64,000 nt of DNA from Pleomorphomonas diazotrophica (GTDB lineage: Bacteria > Pseudomonadota > Alphaproteobacteria > Rhizobiales > Pleomorphomonadaceae): contig NZ_PJNW01000015.1 in NCBI RefSeq assembly GCF_002844595.1, positions 40,503 to 104,502 on the forward strand, in the 5' to 3' direction. The position numbers and the translations under genes were made by a program. Shown here piece by piece: positions 25,949 through 35,634 of the stretch (position 1 is the stretch's first letter; each line of letters opens with the position of its first letter). The notes below the pieces were generated by a model. That model did no database searches and was not told the origin of the DNA. It worked only from the letters and a program-made list of their open reading frames with translations.

Positions 25949-26604
25949 CCAGCTTTTTTGACGACGCTACTTTGGTCGCAAGGGGATGACGGGTTGGCGA
26001 CGGCGGGGCAGAGGCTGGCGGGGAGGCGGTGTGGGTGCTGCGCGGCGGCCGGCGACCGCCCCTCATGTAGGGCGATCATGTAACCCGTTACATTTTCCCA
26101 ATATCGATTTAGTTCGGCTGGGGCGCGGATATCAATAGATCGGCGGAACCCTTGGCAACGTTGCAAATGGTCTTGGGCGGTGGCGAAAGACGATCTGGCC
26201 GTTCATCCTGCATCAAGTTGGGAAAAACGACGCCCTGCCGCGAAACGTGTGGCGTTTTCTGGCGTCTGTCAGCAGTGGTTGCAAGAACATCTACCCATCA
26301 GGGCGGAGAATCCATGCTCTTCCATTGGTTGAGCCTTCACGAAGACTGCAAGCGAAAGATATGGTATTTTCTATAAATTGGTGATCGGGTCGCCGATGTA
26401 AATTAGGAAAACCAATTTCTATTACAGGTCGCTCCAGTTATTACTTAAGAAACTTTTCAATAGTTCAGCCCCACCATTTCCATATGTTGCGCCGGAGCCC
26501 CGGGGATCGTCAGGATCGGAAAGGGTTGCGCGGCGAAGATCGCGGGCGTTCGCTTGACGACAGGATCTCCCGGTCCGGCCGGCGGATGCTTTCGGGAGGG
26601 CAAA
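25949..26604. other. 656-bp intergenic region
   Basis: No convincing gene. It contains the inverted repeat TGTAAC-CC-GTTACA at 26079-26092, similar to the half-sites upstream of the epoxide hydrolase but with no gene beside it. The part from about 26350 is AT-rich and probably holds the promoter of the chemotaxis receptor gene. Confidence 0.5.
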
Positions 26605-28710
26605 TTGAGCAAGTTTCTAAGTCGCTTCAGCCTCGGGACCGTGCTGGGCTTTTTCACGCTCCTCATCTGCGTCACGGTGATCGGCCTCAGCGCCAAGCTG
26701 ATGCTGTCGAGCTATTCATCCTGGCAGACGGCGCGCTCGGTGACGGCGCTGACCAACCAGAATGTCGCCGTGTTCACCGCCCTGCAGGCGCTGCGCCTCG
26801 AGCGGGTGGACACCGACACGGCGCTGCGCCTGCCGGCCGACAAGGCGGCCACCTTCCTCAAGAGCGTCGCGGAGTATCGCGGGAGCGTCGACGGCAACAT
26901 GGCCAAGGTGGCGGCCGAGCCGCTTGCCGATTTCCCCGGCTGGAAGGAGACGTCCGACACCGTCACCTCCGCCTACGACACCATGAAGGCGCTCAGGGCC
27001 AGTGCCGATGCCAATCTCGCCAAGGCGCCGGAAGCGCGCGATGCTGACTTCCTCAAGGGCTACATGAAGGCGAGCGCCGGCATTCTGACCGTCTATGAAA
27101 CCGCTTCCAAACAGCTCGACGCCGAGATCCGCCGCCGCGATCCGGCGAGCGGCGAGCTGCTGCTGACCAAGCAGATGGCCTGGACCGCCCGCATGGTGTC
27201 GGGCACGCCGGCCGTGCTGCTGCAGGGCGCGCTGGCCGCCGGCAAGCCCCTGGCGCCGCCCGAGGCGCGGGCCATCGTCGCCGGCCGGGCGCAGGCGGAG
27301 ATCGCCTGGGCCAGCATGAAGGAAATGGCCCGCACGCAGGGCCTCGGCCCCGACTTCGACCGCGCGGTGACGGTGGCCGACGAGGCCTATTTCGCCGGTC
27401 CCTTCAACGACGCCTATGTCAAGGCGCTGGACGACCTTTCGGCCGGTGGCACACCGACGCTGACCTTCGACGCCTTCAAGGCCGAGATCACCGTGGCGCT
27501 CGGCAAGATCGCCACCGTCGCCAACGCCGTGCTCGACGTGGCGCTCGACCGGGCCGACGCGGCGGCAAGCCGCCAGTTCGCCCTGTTCCTCACCTATGCG
27601 GCGCTGATGGCGGCGGCGACGGCCCTCTCCGCCGTGAGCTATCTCGTGGTGCGGCGGCATGTCGTCCGCCCGCTCAATGAGATGACCCAGGCGATGTCGG
27701 CCCTTGCCGACAACGACCTTTCCATCGCCATTCCCGGCGCCGGCCGGGGCGACGAGATCGGCGCCATGTCCTCGGCCGTGGGCTTCTTCAAGGACAAGCT
27801 GGTCCACAACCGGGAGCTTGAGCAGCAAGTGGCGGCCGAGAAGGCCAAGGCGGAGGAAAACCGCCGGGCCGTCATGGCGCAGATGGCCGATGACTTCGAG
27901 GCGGCCGTGGGCAGCGTGGTGGGCGCCGTGTCCACCGCCTCGCACCAGCTTCAGGGCGCCGCCCAGACCATGTCGGCGACCGCCGAGGAGACGACGCATC
28001 AGTCGACGGCGGTGGCCGCCGCCGCCGAGCAGGCTTCCGCCAACGTGCAGACGGTGGCCTCGGCCGCCGAGGAACTGGCGGCGTCGGTGGGCGAGATCGG
28101 CCAGCGGGTGCAGCATTCGGCGCAGATCGCCGGCGAGGCGGCCAAGGAAGCCGACGCCGTGGCCGCCAAGGTGGGGCGGCTTGCCGAGGCGGCCCAGAAG
28201 ATCGGCGACATCGTCGGCCTGATCACCAACATCGCCGGACAGACCAACCTCCTCGCCCTCAACGCCACCATCGAGGCGGCGCGGGCCGGCGAGATGGGCA
28301 AGGGCTTCGCGGTGGTGGCCTCGGAGGTGAAGTCGCTGGCCGATCAGACCGCCAAGGCGACGCAGGAGATCGCCCGGCAGATCGAGGAGATCCAGGGTTC
28401 GACCATGGAGTCGGCCTCGGCCATCGGCACCATCACCACCACCATCCGCGAGATGAATGCCATCGCCACCGCCATCGCCGCGGCGGTGGAGGAGCAGGGC
28501 GTCTCCACCAACGAGATCGCCCGCAACGTCCAGCAGGCTTCGGCCGGCACCAGCGAGGTGTCCACCAACATCGTCGGCGTGACGCGCGCCGCCTCGGAAA
28601 GCTCCGCCGCCTCCACCCAGGTGCTGGCCTCGGCTTCGGAGTTGAGCCGCCAGTCGGCAAGGCTGGGGGAGGAAGTCAGCCGCTTCCTCTCCACCGTCCG
28701 GGCGGCCTAG
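26605..28710 (+). CDS. methyl-accepting chemotaxis protein
   Basis: A 701-residue inner-membrane chemoreceptor. TM1 is at about 8-32, a large helical periplasmic sensor at about 33-322, TM2 near 325-349 and HAMP at about 350-402 ([18 protein letters not shown]). The signalling domain ends in a long coiled coil, with the tip containing [20 protein letters not shown] and [20 protein letters not shown]. The best start is TTG at 26605, after GGGAGGG; no ATG fits. There is no C-terminal CheR-tethering pentapeptide. No che genes are nearby, so it must signal to distant ones. The ligand is unknown. Confidence 0.92.
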   Translation: MSKFLSRFSLGTVLGFFTLLICVTVIGLSAKLMLSSYSSWQTARSVTALTNQNVAVFTALQALRLERVDTDTALRLPADKAATFLKSVAEYRGSVDGNMAKVAAEPLADFPGWKETSDTVTSAYDTMKALRASADANLAKAPEARDADFLKGYMKASAGILTVYETASKQLDAEIRRRDPASGELLLTKQMAWTARMVSGTPAVLLQGALAAGKPLAPPEARAIVAGRAQAEIAWASMKEMARTQGLGPDFDRAVTVADEAYFAGPFNDAYVKALDDLSAGGTPTLTFDAFKAEITVALGKIATVANAVLDVALDRADAAASRQFALFLTYAALMAAATALSAVSYLVVRRHVVRPLNEMTQAMSALADNDLSIAIPGAGRGDEIGAMSSAVGFFKDKLVHNRELEQQVAAEKAKAEENRRAVMAQMADDFEAAVGSVVGAVSTASHQLQGAAQTMSATAEETTHQSTAVAAAAEQASANVQTVASAAEELAASVGEIGQRVQHSAQIAGEAAKEADAVAAKVGRLAEAAQKIGDIVGLITNIAGQTNLLALNATIEAARAGEMGKGFAVVASEVKSLADQTAKATQEIARQIEEIQGSTMESASAIGTITTTIREMNAIATAIAAAVEEQGVSTNEIARNVQQASAGTSEVSTNIVGVTRAASESSAASTQVLASASELSRQSARLGEEVSRFLSTVRAA

Positions 28711-28714
28711 CGGC

Positions 28715-28895
28715 CTGACCGAAAATTCTACTGGGGCGGGCATCTAGCTTAGAGCGCTGCGCTTCCGGTGCTCACGGGCCTTAAGCCCGCTCCGCTCCGG
28801 TTCTCGCGCTCGTCGCCAAGGGCATCCGCCCGAAAAGTTGCAGACTTTTCGGGCCAAGCGGATGCCCAGGGATGCCGCGCCCCAGCGAATTTCGC
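28715..28895. repeat. composite repeat D containing family C hairpin, copy 1
   Basis: Starts CTGACCGAAAATTCTACTGG and contains CTTCCGGTGCTCACGG with stem GGGC-CTTAA-GCCC. A family C hairpin follows at 28820-28867, then TGCCGCGCCCCAGCGAATTT. The same modules occur at 49091, but with the C hairpin at the other end. It lies four bases after the receptor stop codon. Confidence 0.75.
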
Positions 28896-28917
28896 CTCAG
28901 GCCGCAGGAGCCCTACG

Positions 28918-29673
28918 AAGGAGAGCGTGATATTGGCCGATTACCCCACCGTCCTGAGGTCCTGCGCCTAAAGCGCAGGATGACAGCTTGATAGTGAGGG
29001 GCGAGCCGCCAACGAACTGATTCCTCTATATAAATCTGTCATCCTTGCGAAAGCGAGGACCTCGGGCCGAAAAGGGCGAGGGGGATATATAGGGCTCCCC
29101 AGTGAAGGGGAGCGTGATATCGGCGGCTCGCCTTCTCGTCCTGAGGTCCTCGCCTTCGCGGGGATGACAATTAATTGATATGAAACAATAAGTTAGTGCG
29201 TCTGCTCGCCGCCGGGCGGGCTGTCTCCCGCTTCCATCAAGCTGTCATCCTGGCGAAGGCCAGGACTTCAGGCAGAAGAGGGCGAGGGATATGTATAGGG
29301 CTCCCCTCGTTGAAGGGAGTCCGATACTGGCCGCCGCGCCTTCTCGTCCTGAGGTCCCCGCCTTCGGGGAGATGACAGGAAAGTGATATATAACAGGCGG
29401 TTAGCACGTCGCGTGATACCCGCTGCCGCTGCGCTGCAAGACGCGGCTCCCGCTTCCATCAGGCTGTCATCCTGGCGAAGGCCGCTTGAATTCGCCTGCG
29501 AATTCAAGGTGGAGCTCAGGCCGAAGAGGGCGAGGGGGGACATATAAGGCTTCTCTCGTTGAAGGGAGTCCGATACTAGCCGCCGCGCCTTCTCGTCCTG
29601 AGGTCCCCGCTTTCGCGGGGATGACAGGAAAGTGATATAAAACAACAAGCTGGCTTGCCGCTCGATATCGGCC
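28918..29673. repeat. tandem array of family A repeats (about 3.5 units)
   Basis: Alternating left halves (hairpins near 28958, 29144, 29350, 29597) and right halves (near 29037, 29245, 29466) joined by short links such as CGTTGAAGGGAGTC. One right half (29475-29515) carries the palindrome insert. No gene lies between 28711 and 29690. Confidence 0.85.
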
Positions 29674-29690
29674 CAACCCCTCTCGCCGCC

Positions 29691-30134
29691 TCACTCGGTG
29701 ATCTCGGGTTCCACCAGTTTGGCGAGTTTGCGGAGGGATTCCTGCCAGCCGAGATAGCAGGCTTCGCGGGGGATGATGTCGGGGATGCCCTGCTGGACGA
29801 TGGTGACGTCGGTGCCGACCGACACGGCGGTGAGGCTCACCGTCACGGTCATTTCGCCGGGCAGGCCGGGGTCGTCGAAGCTGTCGGTGTAGACCAGCCG
29901 CTCGCCAGGGACGAGTTCCTGATAGGTGCCGCCGAAGGAATGGCTGGCGCCGGTGGTGAAGTTGCGGAAGGACATGCGGTGCCCGCCGCCGACGGTCGGG
30001 TTGAACTCGTGCACGGTGCAGGTGAAGCCGTTGGGCGGCAGCCAGCTCGCCAGCGCGTCGGGCTCGACGAAGGCGCGGTAGATCTTGTCCGGCTTGGCGG
30101 TGAAGACGCGGTGGAGTTTCACAGTGCTGGTCAT
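29691..30134 (-). CDS. SRPBCC (AHSA1-like) domain protein
   Basis: A 147-residue START-like hydrophobic-pocket protein: VFTAKPDKIYRAFVEPDALA with SWLPPNGF, then GERLVYTDSFDD and QQGIPDIIPREACYLGWQES. The family includes Aha1-C-like and polyketide cyclase-like proteins; ligand unknown. A GGGAGGAA site precedes the ATG. Confidence 0.88.
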   Translation of the reverse strand: MTSTVKLHRVFTAKPDKIYRAFVEPDALASWLPPNGFTCTVHEFNPTVGGGHRMSFRNFTTGASHSFGGTYQELVPGERLVYTDSFDDPGLPGEMTVTVSLTAVSVGTDVTIVQQGIPDIIPREACYLGWQESLRKLAKLVEPEITE

Positions 30135-30266
30135 GATCGTTCCTCCCAGAAGATCGATGCTTGGGCGGGCGCCCTTGGCGCTAGGCCATATGTGTTTCCC
30201 CTCATGCCGACCTTACCATAGCCGGCGACCGGACGGGACCCGCCGATCGGCCTGTTTCGACCGCCG

Positions 30267-31418
30267 TCAGGGAGCAGCCCCCGGCCGCGGATACTCGAGC
30301 TGCATCGCCACGACGGCCGCCGTCCGCTCGCCGTAGCGCTCGCCGATGGTCCGGAGCACCTCGTCGAGGGCGCGGGCCGGCGGCAGGCCGGGGACGGTCG
30401 AGACAGGGTGCCCGGCCGGCCAATCCGCCGCGTCGGGGATGAGGCGCAGGCCGTTGGCGGTCATCACCTCCGGCGCCGGGGCGAAGGAGACCACGCCGGA
30501 GCGATAGGTGCGCGACCAGGCATCGGCCGTGAGCGCCAGCGACACCTCGTCCATCCCCGGCGTGAGGCCGATTCCGAAGGTCTCGTGGCGCCAGACGGCG
30601 GCCCGGTTGGCCAGCACCGTGGTGGCGAAGGGACGGGTCAGCCCGAAGGCCCCGCTCACGTGCCGGCTGTCCCAGCTCTCAAGGCCGAGCTCGCGGGCGA
30701 CGCCCTCCGCCTTGGCCGGACCGGCGATCGCCTCGATGAGCGTCAGCATCGTCGGCAGGGAGGCGGTGATGCCGGTGGTGGTGGTGACGCGGCCGTCGGT
30801 GACCCAGCGGCGGTCGGCGACATATTGGATGGTCGGGCTCCGGTCGAGCATCTCGCCGAGATAATACCAGTGGGTCGTGGCGCGGCGGCCGTCGAGAAGG
30901 CCCGCCGCGCCGACCACCTTGCCGCCGGCGCAGACGCCGATGATCCGCGCGCCCTTCTCGGCCTGCTGGCGCAGCCAGGCCAGCATGGCGGGGTCGTCGT
31001 CGCGGCTCATGGCGGGGACGATGACATAGTCGGCCCCGTCGGGGTGGGCGGCGTCGAACCGGTCGATGGTCGCGTCGGGCTCGACCTTCAGCGCCGGGTA
31101 GAGCTGCACCGGGCCGGGGCCGGTCGCCAGCATCACCACGTCGGCGATGTCGGCCCGTCTCAGGATGCCGGCGGGCACCAGGTAATCGGTGGTCTCGGTG
31201 GCGTCGTTGAGGCCGGCTACGGCGATGAGCGGCCGCGCGCGCCGGCTGGGGCCCAGAGCCTTCGTCGCGGCATCCTGTTCCGCCTCAAGCACCGGCGGCG
31301 CCTCGGCCACCGCCGCCCCGGAGGGCAGGCTGGCCACCCAGCCGGCGAAGCCCAAGAGCGCAACGAGCGCGAGCAAGGCAAGGGCGATGCCGCTGCGTAT
31401 CAAGCTTTTCCTCGACAT
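30267..31418 (-). CDS. membrane-anchored DJ-1/PfpI-family protein
   Basis: A 383-residue protein. An N-terminal membrane segment (about 8-30) precedes a DJ-1/PfpI domain (about 75-260), with the nucleophile elbow IIGVCAGGKVVGAAGLLDGR and the following TTHWYY. The C-terminal 120 residues are unassigned. It has no DNA-binding domain. It is divergent from a GlxA-type regulator (31524) that carries the same sensor fold. It was started at MSRKSL, where GGGAGAG fits. Periplasmic location and a role in sensing or chaperoning are inference. Confidence 0.8.
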   Translation of the reverse strand: MSRKSLIRSGIALALLALVALLGFAGWVASLPSGAAVAEAPPVLEAEQDAATKALGPSRRARPLIAVAGLNDATETTDYLVPAGILRRADIADVVMLATGPGPVQLYPALKVEPDATIDRFDAAHPDGADYVIVPAMSRDDDPAMLAWLRQQAEKGARIIGVCAGGKVVGAAGLLDGRRATTHWYYLGEMLDRSPTIQYVADRRWVTDGRVTTTTGITASLPTMLTLIEAIAGPAKAEGVARELGLESWDSRHVSGAFGLTRPFATTVLANRAAVWRHETFGIGLTPGMDEVSLALTADAWSRTYRSGVVSFAPAPEVMTANGLRLIPDAADWPAGHPVSTVPGLPPARALDEVLRTIGERYGERTAAVVAMQLEYPRPGAAP

Positions 31419-31523
31419 GCGATCTCTCCCAGGATGAGGGCCGTGGTGAGGGCGACCGTGAGGATCGATGGTTAGCACCGCTCATCTGTGGCGGGAATGA
31501 CAAAAAGGCGCTAATTTCTGCCA

Positions 31524-32495
31524 ATGCATCAGGTTGGCTTCATCGTCTATCCCGGCTTCGAGCTGCTCGACCTCTCCGGGCCGGCCTCGGTTCTGAGCGG
31601 CGCCAACCGCGCCGCCGCAGGGCGCGGGCTTGAGCCCTTCTATGAGGTCGCGGTCGCCTCGGCGACGGGCGGCGCGGTCGCGAGCAGCGGCGGCATCGCC
31701 GTGGACACGGTGGCGATCAACCGGCTCATGGCCGAGGCGCCGCGAACCCTGCTGATCGTCGGGGCCGAGCGCGAGCCGCTGCTGGCGGCCGTGGCCGATG
31801 CCGCGCTCCGGGCGGCCATCCCCCGCCTCGCGGCGGCGGCGGAGCGCTTCGGCTCGATCTGTTCCGGCGGCTTCCTGCTGGCGGCGCTGGGGCTGTTCGA
31901 CGGCCGTCGCGTCGCCACCCATTGGGACTCCTGCGCGCCGCTCGCCGCCGCCTTCCCGAAGGTGGAGGTAGATGCCGAGGCGCTCTATGTCGTCGACGGC
32001 GCGCTCTGGACCTCGGCCGGCATGACGACCGGCATCGACATGACCTTGGCCATGGTCGCCCGCGATCTCGGGGCGGCCGTGGCCGGCGAGGTCGCCAAGC
32101 GCATGGTGCTCTATGCCCGGCGCCCCGGCTACCAGTCGCAGTTCAGCCCGGTTCTGACGGCCCAGGTGAAGGCAGGCAGCCCGTTCGCCGAGCTGATCGG
32201 CTGGGTGCAGGCCAACCTCGCGCAGCCGCTCGACGTGTCGTCGCTCGCCGGCCGGGCCGGCATGAGCGAGCGCACCTTCCATCGCCGGTTCGTGGCGGCC
32301 ACCGGCCTCACGCCGGCGCGCTTCATCGAGACCGCCCGCCTCGACGCGGCGCGCATGCTGCTGTCGCGCGGCCTGCCGCTGAAATCGGTGGCGGCCGAGG
32401 TCGGCCTCTCCCCCGCCGCGCGCCTGTCCGACGCCTTCGAGCGGCGGTTCGGCATAGCGCCAAGGCTGTTCCGCGACATGCATGCGGAGCTGTAA
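31524..32495 (+). CDS. GlxA-family AraC transcriptional regulator (DJ-1/PfpI sensor)
   Basis: A 323-residue regulator. Residues 1-190 are a DJ-1/PfpI domain (SICSGGFLLAALGLFDGR, then VATHW). Residues about 215-320 are an AraC double HTH (VSSLAGRAGMSERTFHRRF). It is divergent from the membrane-anchored DJ-1 protein gene (start 31418), which is its likely target. Confidence 0.9.
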   Translation: MHQVGFIVYPGFELLDLSGPASVLSGANRAAAGRGLEPFYEVAVASATGGAVASSGGIAVDTVAINRLMAEAPRTLLIVGAEREPLLAAVADAALRAAIPRLAAAAERFGSICSGGFLLAALGLFDGRRVATHWDSCAPLAAAFPKVEVDAEALYVVDGALWTSAGMTTGIDMTLAMVARDLGAAVAGEVAKRMVLYARRPGYQSQFSPVLTAQVKAGSPFAELIGWVQANLAQPLDVSSLAGRAGMSERTFHRRFVAATGLTPARFIETARLDAARMLLSRGLPLKSVAAEVGLSPAARLSDAFERRFGIAPRLFRDMHAEL

Positions 32496-32568
32496 GCAAC
32501 TCCGGCAAATGGATGGATGGCCGGCAGCGCCGCGCCGGTTGGTGTAGAAGGATGCGGGGACAACCGAC

Positions 32569-32862
32569 ATGACCGCCTATTTCGTCGCCCAGATCCGCAT
32601 CGACGACCCGGCCGAATACCAGCGCTATCTCGACGCCTGCGACCCGGTGTTCGCCCGCTTCAACGGCGAGTATCTCGCCGTCGATCCCTCGCCGACCGTG
32701 TTGGAGGGCGCGTGGCCCTACACCCGCTCGGTGCTGATCCGCTTCCCCTCCGAAGCCGACCTCCTCGCCTGGTACAACTCGCCCGACTACAGGGAAATCG
32801 TCGTCCACCGCCTCGCCGGCGCCAAATGCGACAGCATCCTGCTGCATGGGAGGGATGGGTAG
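32569..32862 (+). CDS. DUF1330 protein
   Basis: A 97-residue ferredoxin-like dimeric alpha/beta barrel: MTAYFVAQIRIDDPAEYQRY, a central VLEGAWPYTRSVLIRFPSEA and LAWYNSPDYREIV. Family function is unknown. It lies 73 bases after the GlxA gene and could be co-transcribed. Confidence 0.88.
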   Translation: MTAYFVAQIRIDDPAEYQRYLDACDPVFARFNGEYLAVDPSPTVLEGAWPYTRSVLIRFPSEADLLAWYNSPDYREIVVHRLAGAKCDSILLHGRDG

Positions 32863-32868
32863 GGGTGG

Positions 32869-33453
32869 TCAGGCAACACCGAGCTTGTACTTGTCCATCA
32901 GTTTCCAGAACCAGTCGACGTCGAGGTTCGGTACCCGGCTGTCTTCGATCACCGCCGAGGATGCCCGGTCGAAGATCGCGTAGCAGATTTCCGCGTCGTC
33001 ATGACGGCTGCGGTAGGCGATGCCGTCGAAGTTCCATGGATGGGCGTGGATAGCCTTGGACCATGCCTGCGCTGCCGTGTAGGGCAGTCCGGAGTGGGTT
33101 ACCTCCGCCGTGGCGCCGAGCCGCGACAATCCGGGGCCGTGCAGCTCGACGAGCCTGAGATCGCGCGTTGCCTTGAGGCGGACGTAGGCTCTCGCCTCGA
33201 TGAAATCGAGGCCGAGGGTCGTCTGGCCCGGCGATCTCAGGAACACCTCGGCGAAGGCCCCATCCACCGTCTCGGCCGCGTAGAATACGCCGTAGCTGCC
33301 TTCAGGTGCGTTGAAGCGTCCGGCATCCGTCGGGTCGTAGAAAATGGGATCGAAGGCGGCCTTGTGGAACCGATGGAGGAGCATTCCCGCCGCAAGGTAC
33401 CGGATGGCCGGCTCGCGCCTGTCGATGTCGGCGGGCGGCAGCGGACCGCTCAA
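32869..33453 (-). CDS. RES-domain toxin
   Basis: A 194-residue RES-domain protein: LLHRFHKAAFDPIFYDP, GRFNAPEGSYGVFYAAETVD and AFAEVFLR contain the conserved Arg, Tyr and Glu. RES toxins degrade NAD+ by phosphorolysis and halt growth. Its start overlaps the end of the antitoxin gene by 4 bases. Confidence 0.9.
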   Translation of the reverse strand: MSGPLPPADIDRREPAIRYLAAGMLLHRFHKAAFDPIFYDPTDAGRFNAPEGSYGVFYAAETVDGAFAEVFLRSPGQTTLGLDFIEARAYVRLKATRDLRLVELHGPGLSRLGATAEVTHSGLPYTAAQAWSKAIHAHPWNFDGIAYRSRHDDAEICYAIFDRASSAVIEDSRVPNLDVDWFWKLMDKYKLGVA

Positions 33454-33977
33454 GATCCCATTTCGCCGTAGCGCCTCGCGGCCTCGACGACGAGATCGAC
33501 GTTGCCCTCCTTCAGCACGTCGATCGGCTTGCGGCCATCGAGCAGCGCGTCCGGCTGGATCATGAAGTTGAACACCGCCCAGGGGCTCCGGGTGGGCAGG
33601 GCGTCCTGCACGGCCTTCAGGCCGGGAACGGGCCGGCCGTCGCTCAGGAACTGAGCCGTCGGATAGCGGTGGTCGTCGCCGGGGCCGGGCACCGCCAGCA
33701 GGTGGCCGTCCTGAACCTTCTTGTTCACCGCCTGACGCGTGATGCCGTTCAGCAGCATCCGGACTTCGCTGAGCGTGTAGGTGCCGCCATTGGCCTTGAG
33801 ATCGGCCTGCGCCTGCAGCTTGCCGCGCAGGATGGCCTTCGCCCGCGCGTCGGGTTCGTAGGCTGCGCTGGACTCGTGGAACCCGTCAGCTTGGAGTTCG
33901 CCGGTCGCCCTTTCGGCTCCTATCCGGTCGGCTCTCGGCGGTCCGGTTGTGGAAAAGGTACTCAAGCTTTTTTTCAT
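33450..33977 (-). CDS. antitoxin of the RES module (MbcA/ParS-like C-terminus)
   Basis: A 175-residue protein upstream of, and coupled to, the RES toxin. The C-terminal 60 residues (AVFNFMIQPDALLDGRKPID, then VLKEGNVDLVVEAARRY) match the toxin-binding domain of Xre/MbcA/ParS antitoxins. The DNA-binding part (about 70-110, LSEVRMLLNGITRQAVNKKV) is a short HTH rather than a clear Xre domain. GGGAG precedes the start, and an inverted repeat lies 15 bases upstream. Confidence 0.82.
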   Translation of the reverse strand: MKKSLSTFSTTGPPRADRIGAERATGELQADGFHESSAAYEPDARAKAILRGKLQAQADLKANGGTYTLSEVRMLLNGITRQAVNKKVQDGHLLAVPGPGDDHRYPTAQFLSDGRPVPGLKAVQDALPTRSPWAVFNFMIQPDALLDGRKPIDVLKEGNVDLVVEAARRYGEMGS

Positions 33978-33991
33978 GCCGGGTCTCCCTG

Positions 33992-34012
33992 GTTCTCAAT
34001 ATGGGTGAGAAC
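33992..34012. promoter_or_regulatory. operator-like inverted repeat of the RES module
   Basis: GTTCTCA-N7-TGAGAAC, perfect 7-base arms, directly upstream of the antitoxin gene. A second pair, TTGTC-N6-GACAA, follows at about 34020-34036. Autoregulation by the antitoxin is inferred. Confidence 0.6.
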
Positions 34013-34061
34013 GAGATTGTTTGTCAACTTCGACAATGAAGACAACTTAGGCAACCATGCC

Positions 34062-34982
34062 TCATGTCCGCCGCGTCGCCTGTATCTCCCCTGCCGCGTT
34101 GGTGGCTTTCACGTGGTCGATGAGGGCGCGCAGCTTCGGCGGCATGTTGCGGCGGTTGGGGAAGTAGAGGTGGAAGCCCGGGAAGGGGGGCAGGTAGGCG
34201 TCGAGCAGGGAGACCAGGGCGCCGCTCTCGATGTGCGGGCGGAAGGTCTCCTCGGTGGCGAAGGTGATGCCGGCGCCGGCCAGCGCCAAGCGCAGCATGA
34301 AGCGGAGGTCGTTGGTGGTGATCTCGGGCTCGACGGCCACGCTGAACGGCACGCCGTTCTCCTCGAACTCCCAGCGGTGGGGCGCCACGTCGGGCGCGCG
34401 GCGCCAGCCGATGCAGCGGTGGCGCACGAGGTCGCGCGGATGGTCGGGCGCGCCGTGGGCGGCGACATAGGCCGGCGCGGCGACGACGGCCTCGCGCACC
34501 GGCCCGCCGAGCGGCACGGCGATCATGTCCTGTTCGATGACCTCGCCGAGGCGGACGCCGGCGTCGAAGCCCTCGGCCACGATGTCGAACTCGTCGTCGG
34601 TGACGGTGACATCCACGACCACCTCCGGATGGGCGGCGGCAAAGCTCGCCACCAGCGGGCCGGAGAGAAAGGGCTCGGCGATGGAGGTGACGGCGATCTT
34701 CAGCCTGCCGCGCGGAGCGCCCGCGGCGCCGACGCCCTCCAGCGCCTGGGCGATGTCGGACATCGGCCGGCTGAGCGCCTCGTAAAGTTCGGTGCCCGCC
34801 TCGGTGAGGCGCACCGAGCGGGTGGTGCGGGTGACGAGGCTCGCCCCGAAGCCGTCTTCGAGCCGCCGCATGCCCTGGCTGACCGCCGAGCGGGTGACGC
34901 CGAGGCGATCGGCGGCGGCGCGGAAGTTCCTCTCCTCGGCGACGGCGAGAAACAGCGGCAGGAGGTTGTAGTCGAGTGTCAT
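34062..34982 (-). CDS. LysR-family transcriptional regulator
   Basis: A 306-residue LysR protein: N-terminal winged helix (PLFLAVAEERNFRAAADRLG, then VTRSAVSQGMRRLE), with a periplasmic-binding-protein-like effector domain from about 90. It is divergent from the SnoaL-like/Atu4866 gene pair at 35086 and probably regulates it, an arrangement seen in other Hyphomicrobiales. Confidence 0.9.
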   Translation of the reverse strand: MTLDYNLLPLFLAVAEERNFRAAADRLGVTRSAVSQGMRRLEDGFGASLVTRTTRSVRLTEAGTELYEALSRPMSDIAQALEGVGAAGAPRGRLKIAVTSIAEPFLSGPLVASFAAAHPEVVVDVTVTDDEFDIVAEGFDAGVRLGEVIEQDMIAVPLGGPVREAVVAAPAYVAAHGAPDHPRDLVRHRCIGWRRAPDVAPHRWEFEENGVPFSVAVEPEITTNDLRFMLRLALAGAGITFATEETFRPHIESGALVSLLDAYLPPFPGFHLYFPNRRNMPPKLRALIDHVKATNAAGEIQATRRT

Positions 34983-35085
34983 TGTCCAGCCTTGCTAACC
35001 AAAGCGTCCAGCACTCGACAGCTACACGCAACGGCGGTGGCCGTCCATCTTCAAGGCGTCATCAACGCATGAAGGGACCACGCAC

Positions 35086-35634
35086 ATGAAAGCCCTGATC
35101 ATCGCCGCGAGCCTCATGGCGCTCGTCCAGCCGGCCGCCGCCCAAAGCTGCCCGACGGAGGGCGAGGGCGCACCGCTCACGCTCCACAAGGCCTGGATCA
35201 TGGAGGGATGGGAGCGCCGGGCGGGCGACCCGCCCTTCGTCTTCGCCGAGAAGATGAAGCGCTACTATGACCTTGCCTCGCCGCGCGGCGTCTTCTACGA
35301 CAACTTCGCCCCCGGCCCGACGCAGCTCTTCGACAATGCCGCCGTCTACGGCGCCAATTGGCAGGACCTGCAGAACAACGCCCGCTCGGTGCGGCACGCG
35401 CTGACCGGCGGCGACGACCAGATCGCCGGCGATGACGTGGCCTCCACCACCCTTGGCTTGGTCGGCACGCTCACCCGTCTCAACGGCGAGGTGCTGGCCT
35501 TCGACGCGCGCTCGCAGATCGGCTGGGCCTGCACGGCCGAGGGCTGGAAGATCCGCCAGGAGATGAACTATGCCTGGCCGGTGGAGCCTCACACCATCGC
35601 CCCTTTCTACCAGACGACGGAGAGCGCCCGATGA
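35086..35634 (+). CDS. secreted SnoaL/NTF2-like protein
   Basis: A 182-residue protein with signal peptide MKALIIAASLMALVQPAAAQ. The remainder looks like a SnoaL-like cone (FAEKMKRYYDLASPRGVFYD, then IGWACTAEGWKIRQEMNYAW). Function unknown. Its stop overlaps the next start by 4 bases, so the two genes are coupled. LysR is divergent upstream. Confidence 0.78.
   Translation: MKALIIAASLMALVQPAAAQSCPTEGEGAPLTLHKAWIMEGWERRAGDPPFVFAEKMKRYYDLASPRGVFYDNFAPGPTQLFDNAAVYGANWQDLQNNARSVRHALTGGDDQIAGDDVASTTLGLVGTLTRLNGEVLAFDARSQIGWACTAEGWKIRQEMNYAWPVEPHTIAPFYQTTESAR

Noticed and set aside
26152..26376. 74-codon open frame in the 25949-26604 gap
   Set aside because: No ribosome binding site and no recognisable features.
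26716..28743. 675-codon open frame on the - strand opposite the chemoreceptor
   Set aside because: Antisense shadow of a conserved receptor; composition is that of a GC-driven spurious frame.
28915..29690. CRISPR-like appearance of the repeat array
   Set aside because: Units are long (about 200 bp), diverged and self-complementary. They lack uniform short repeats with unique spacers, and no cas gene is near.
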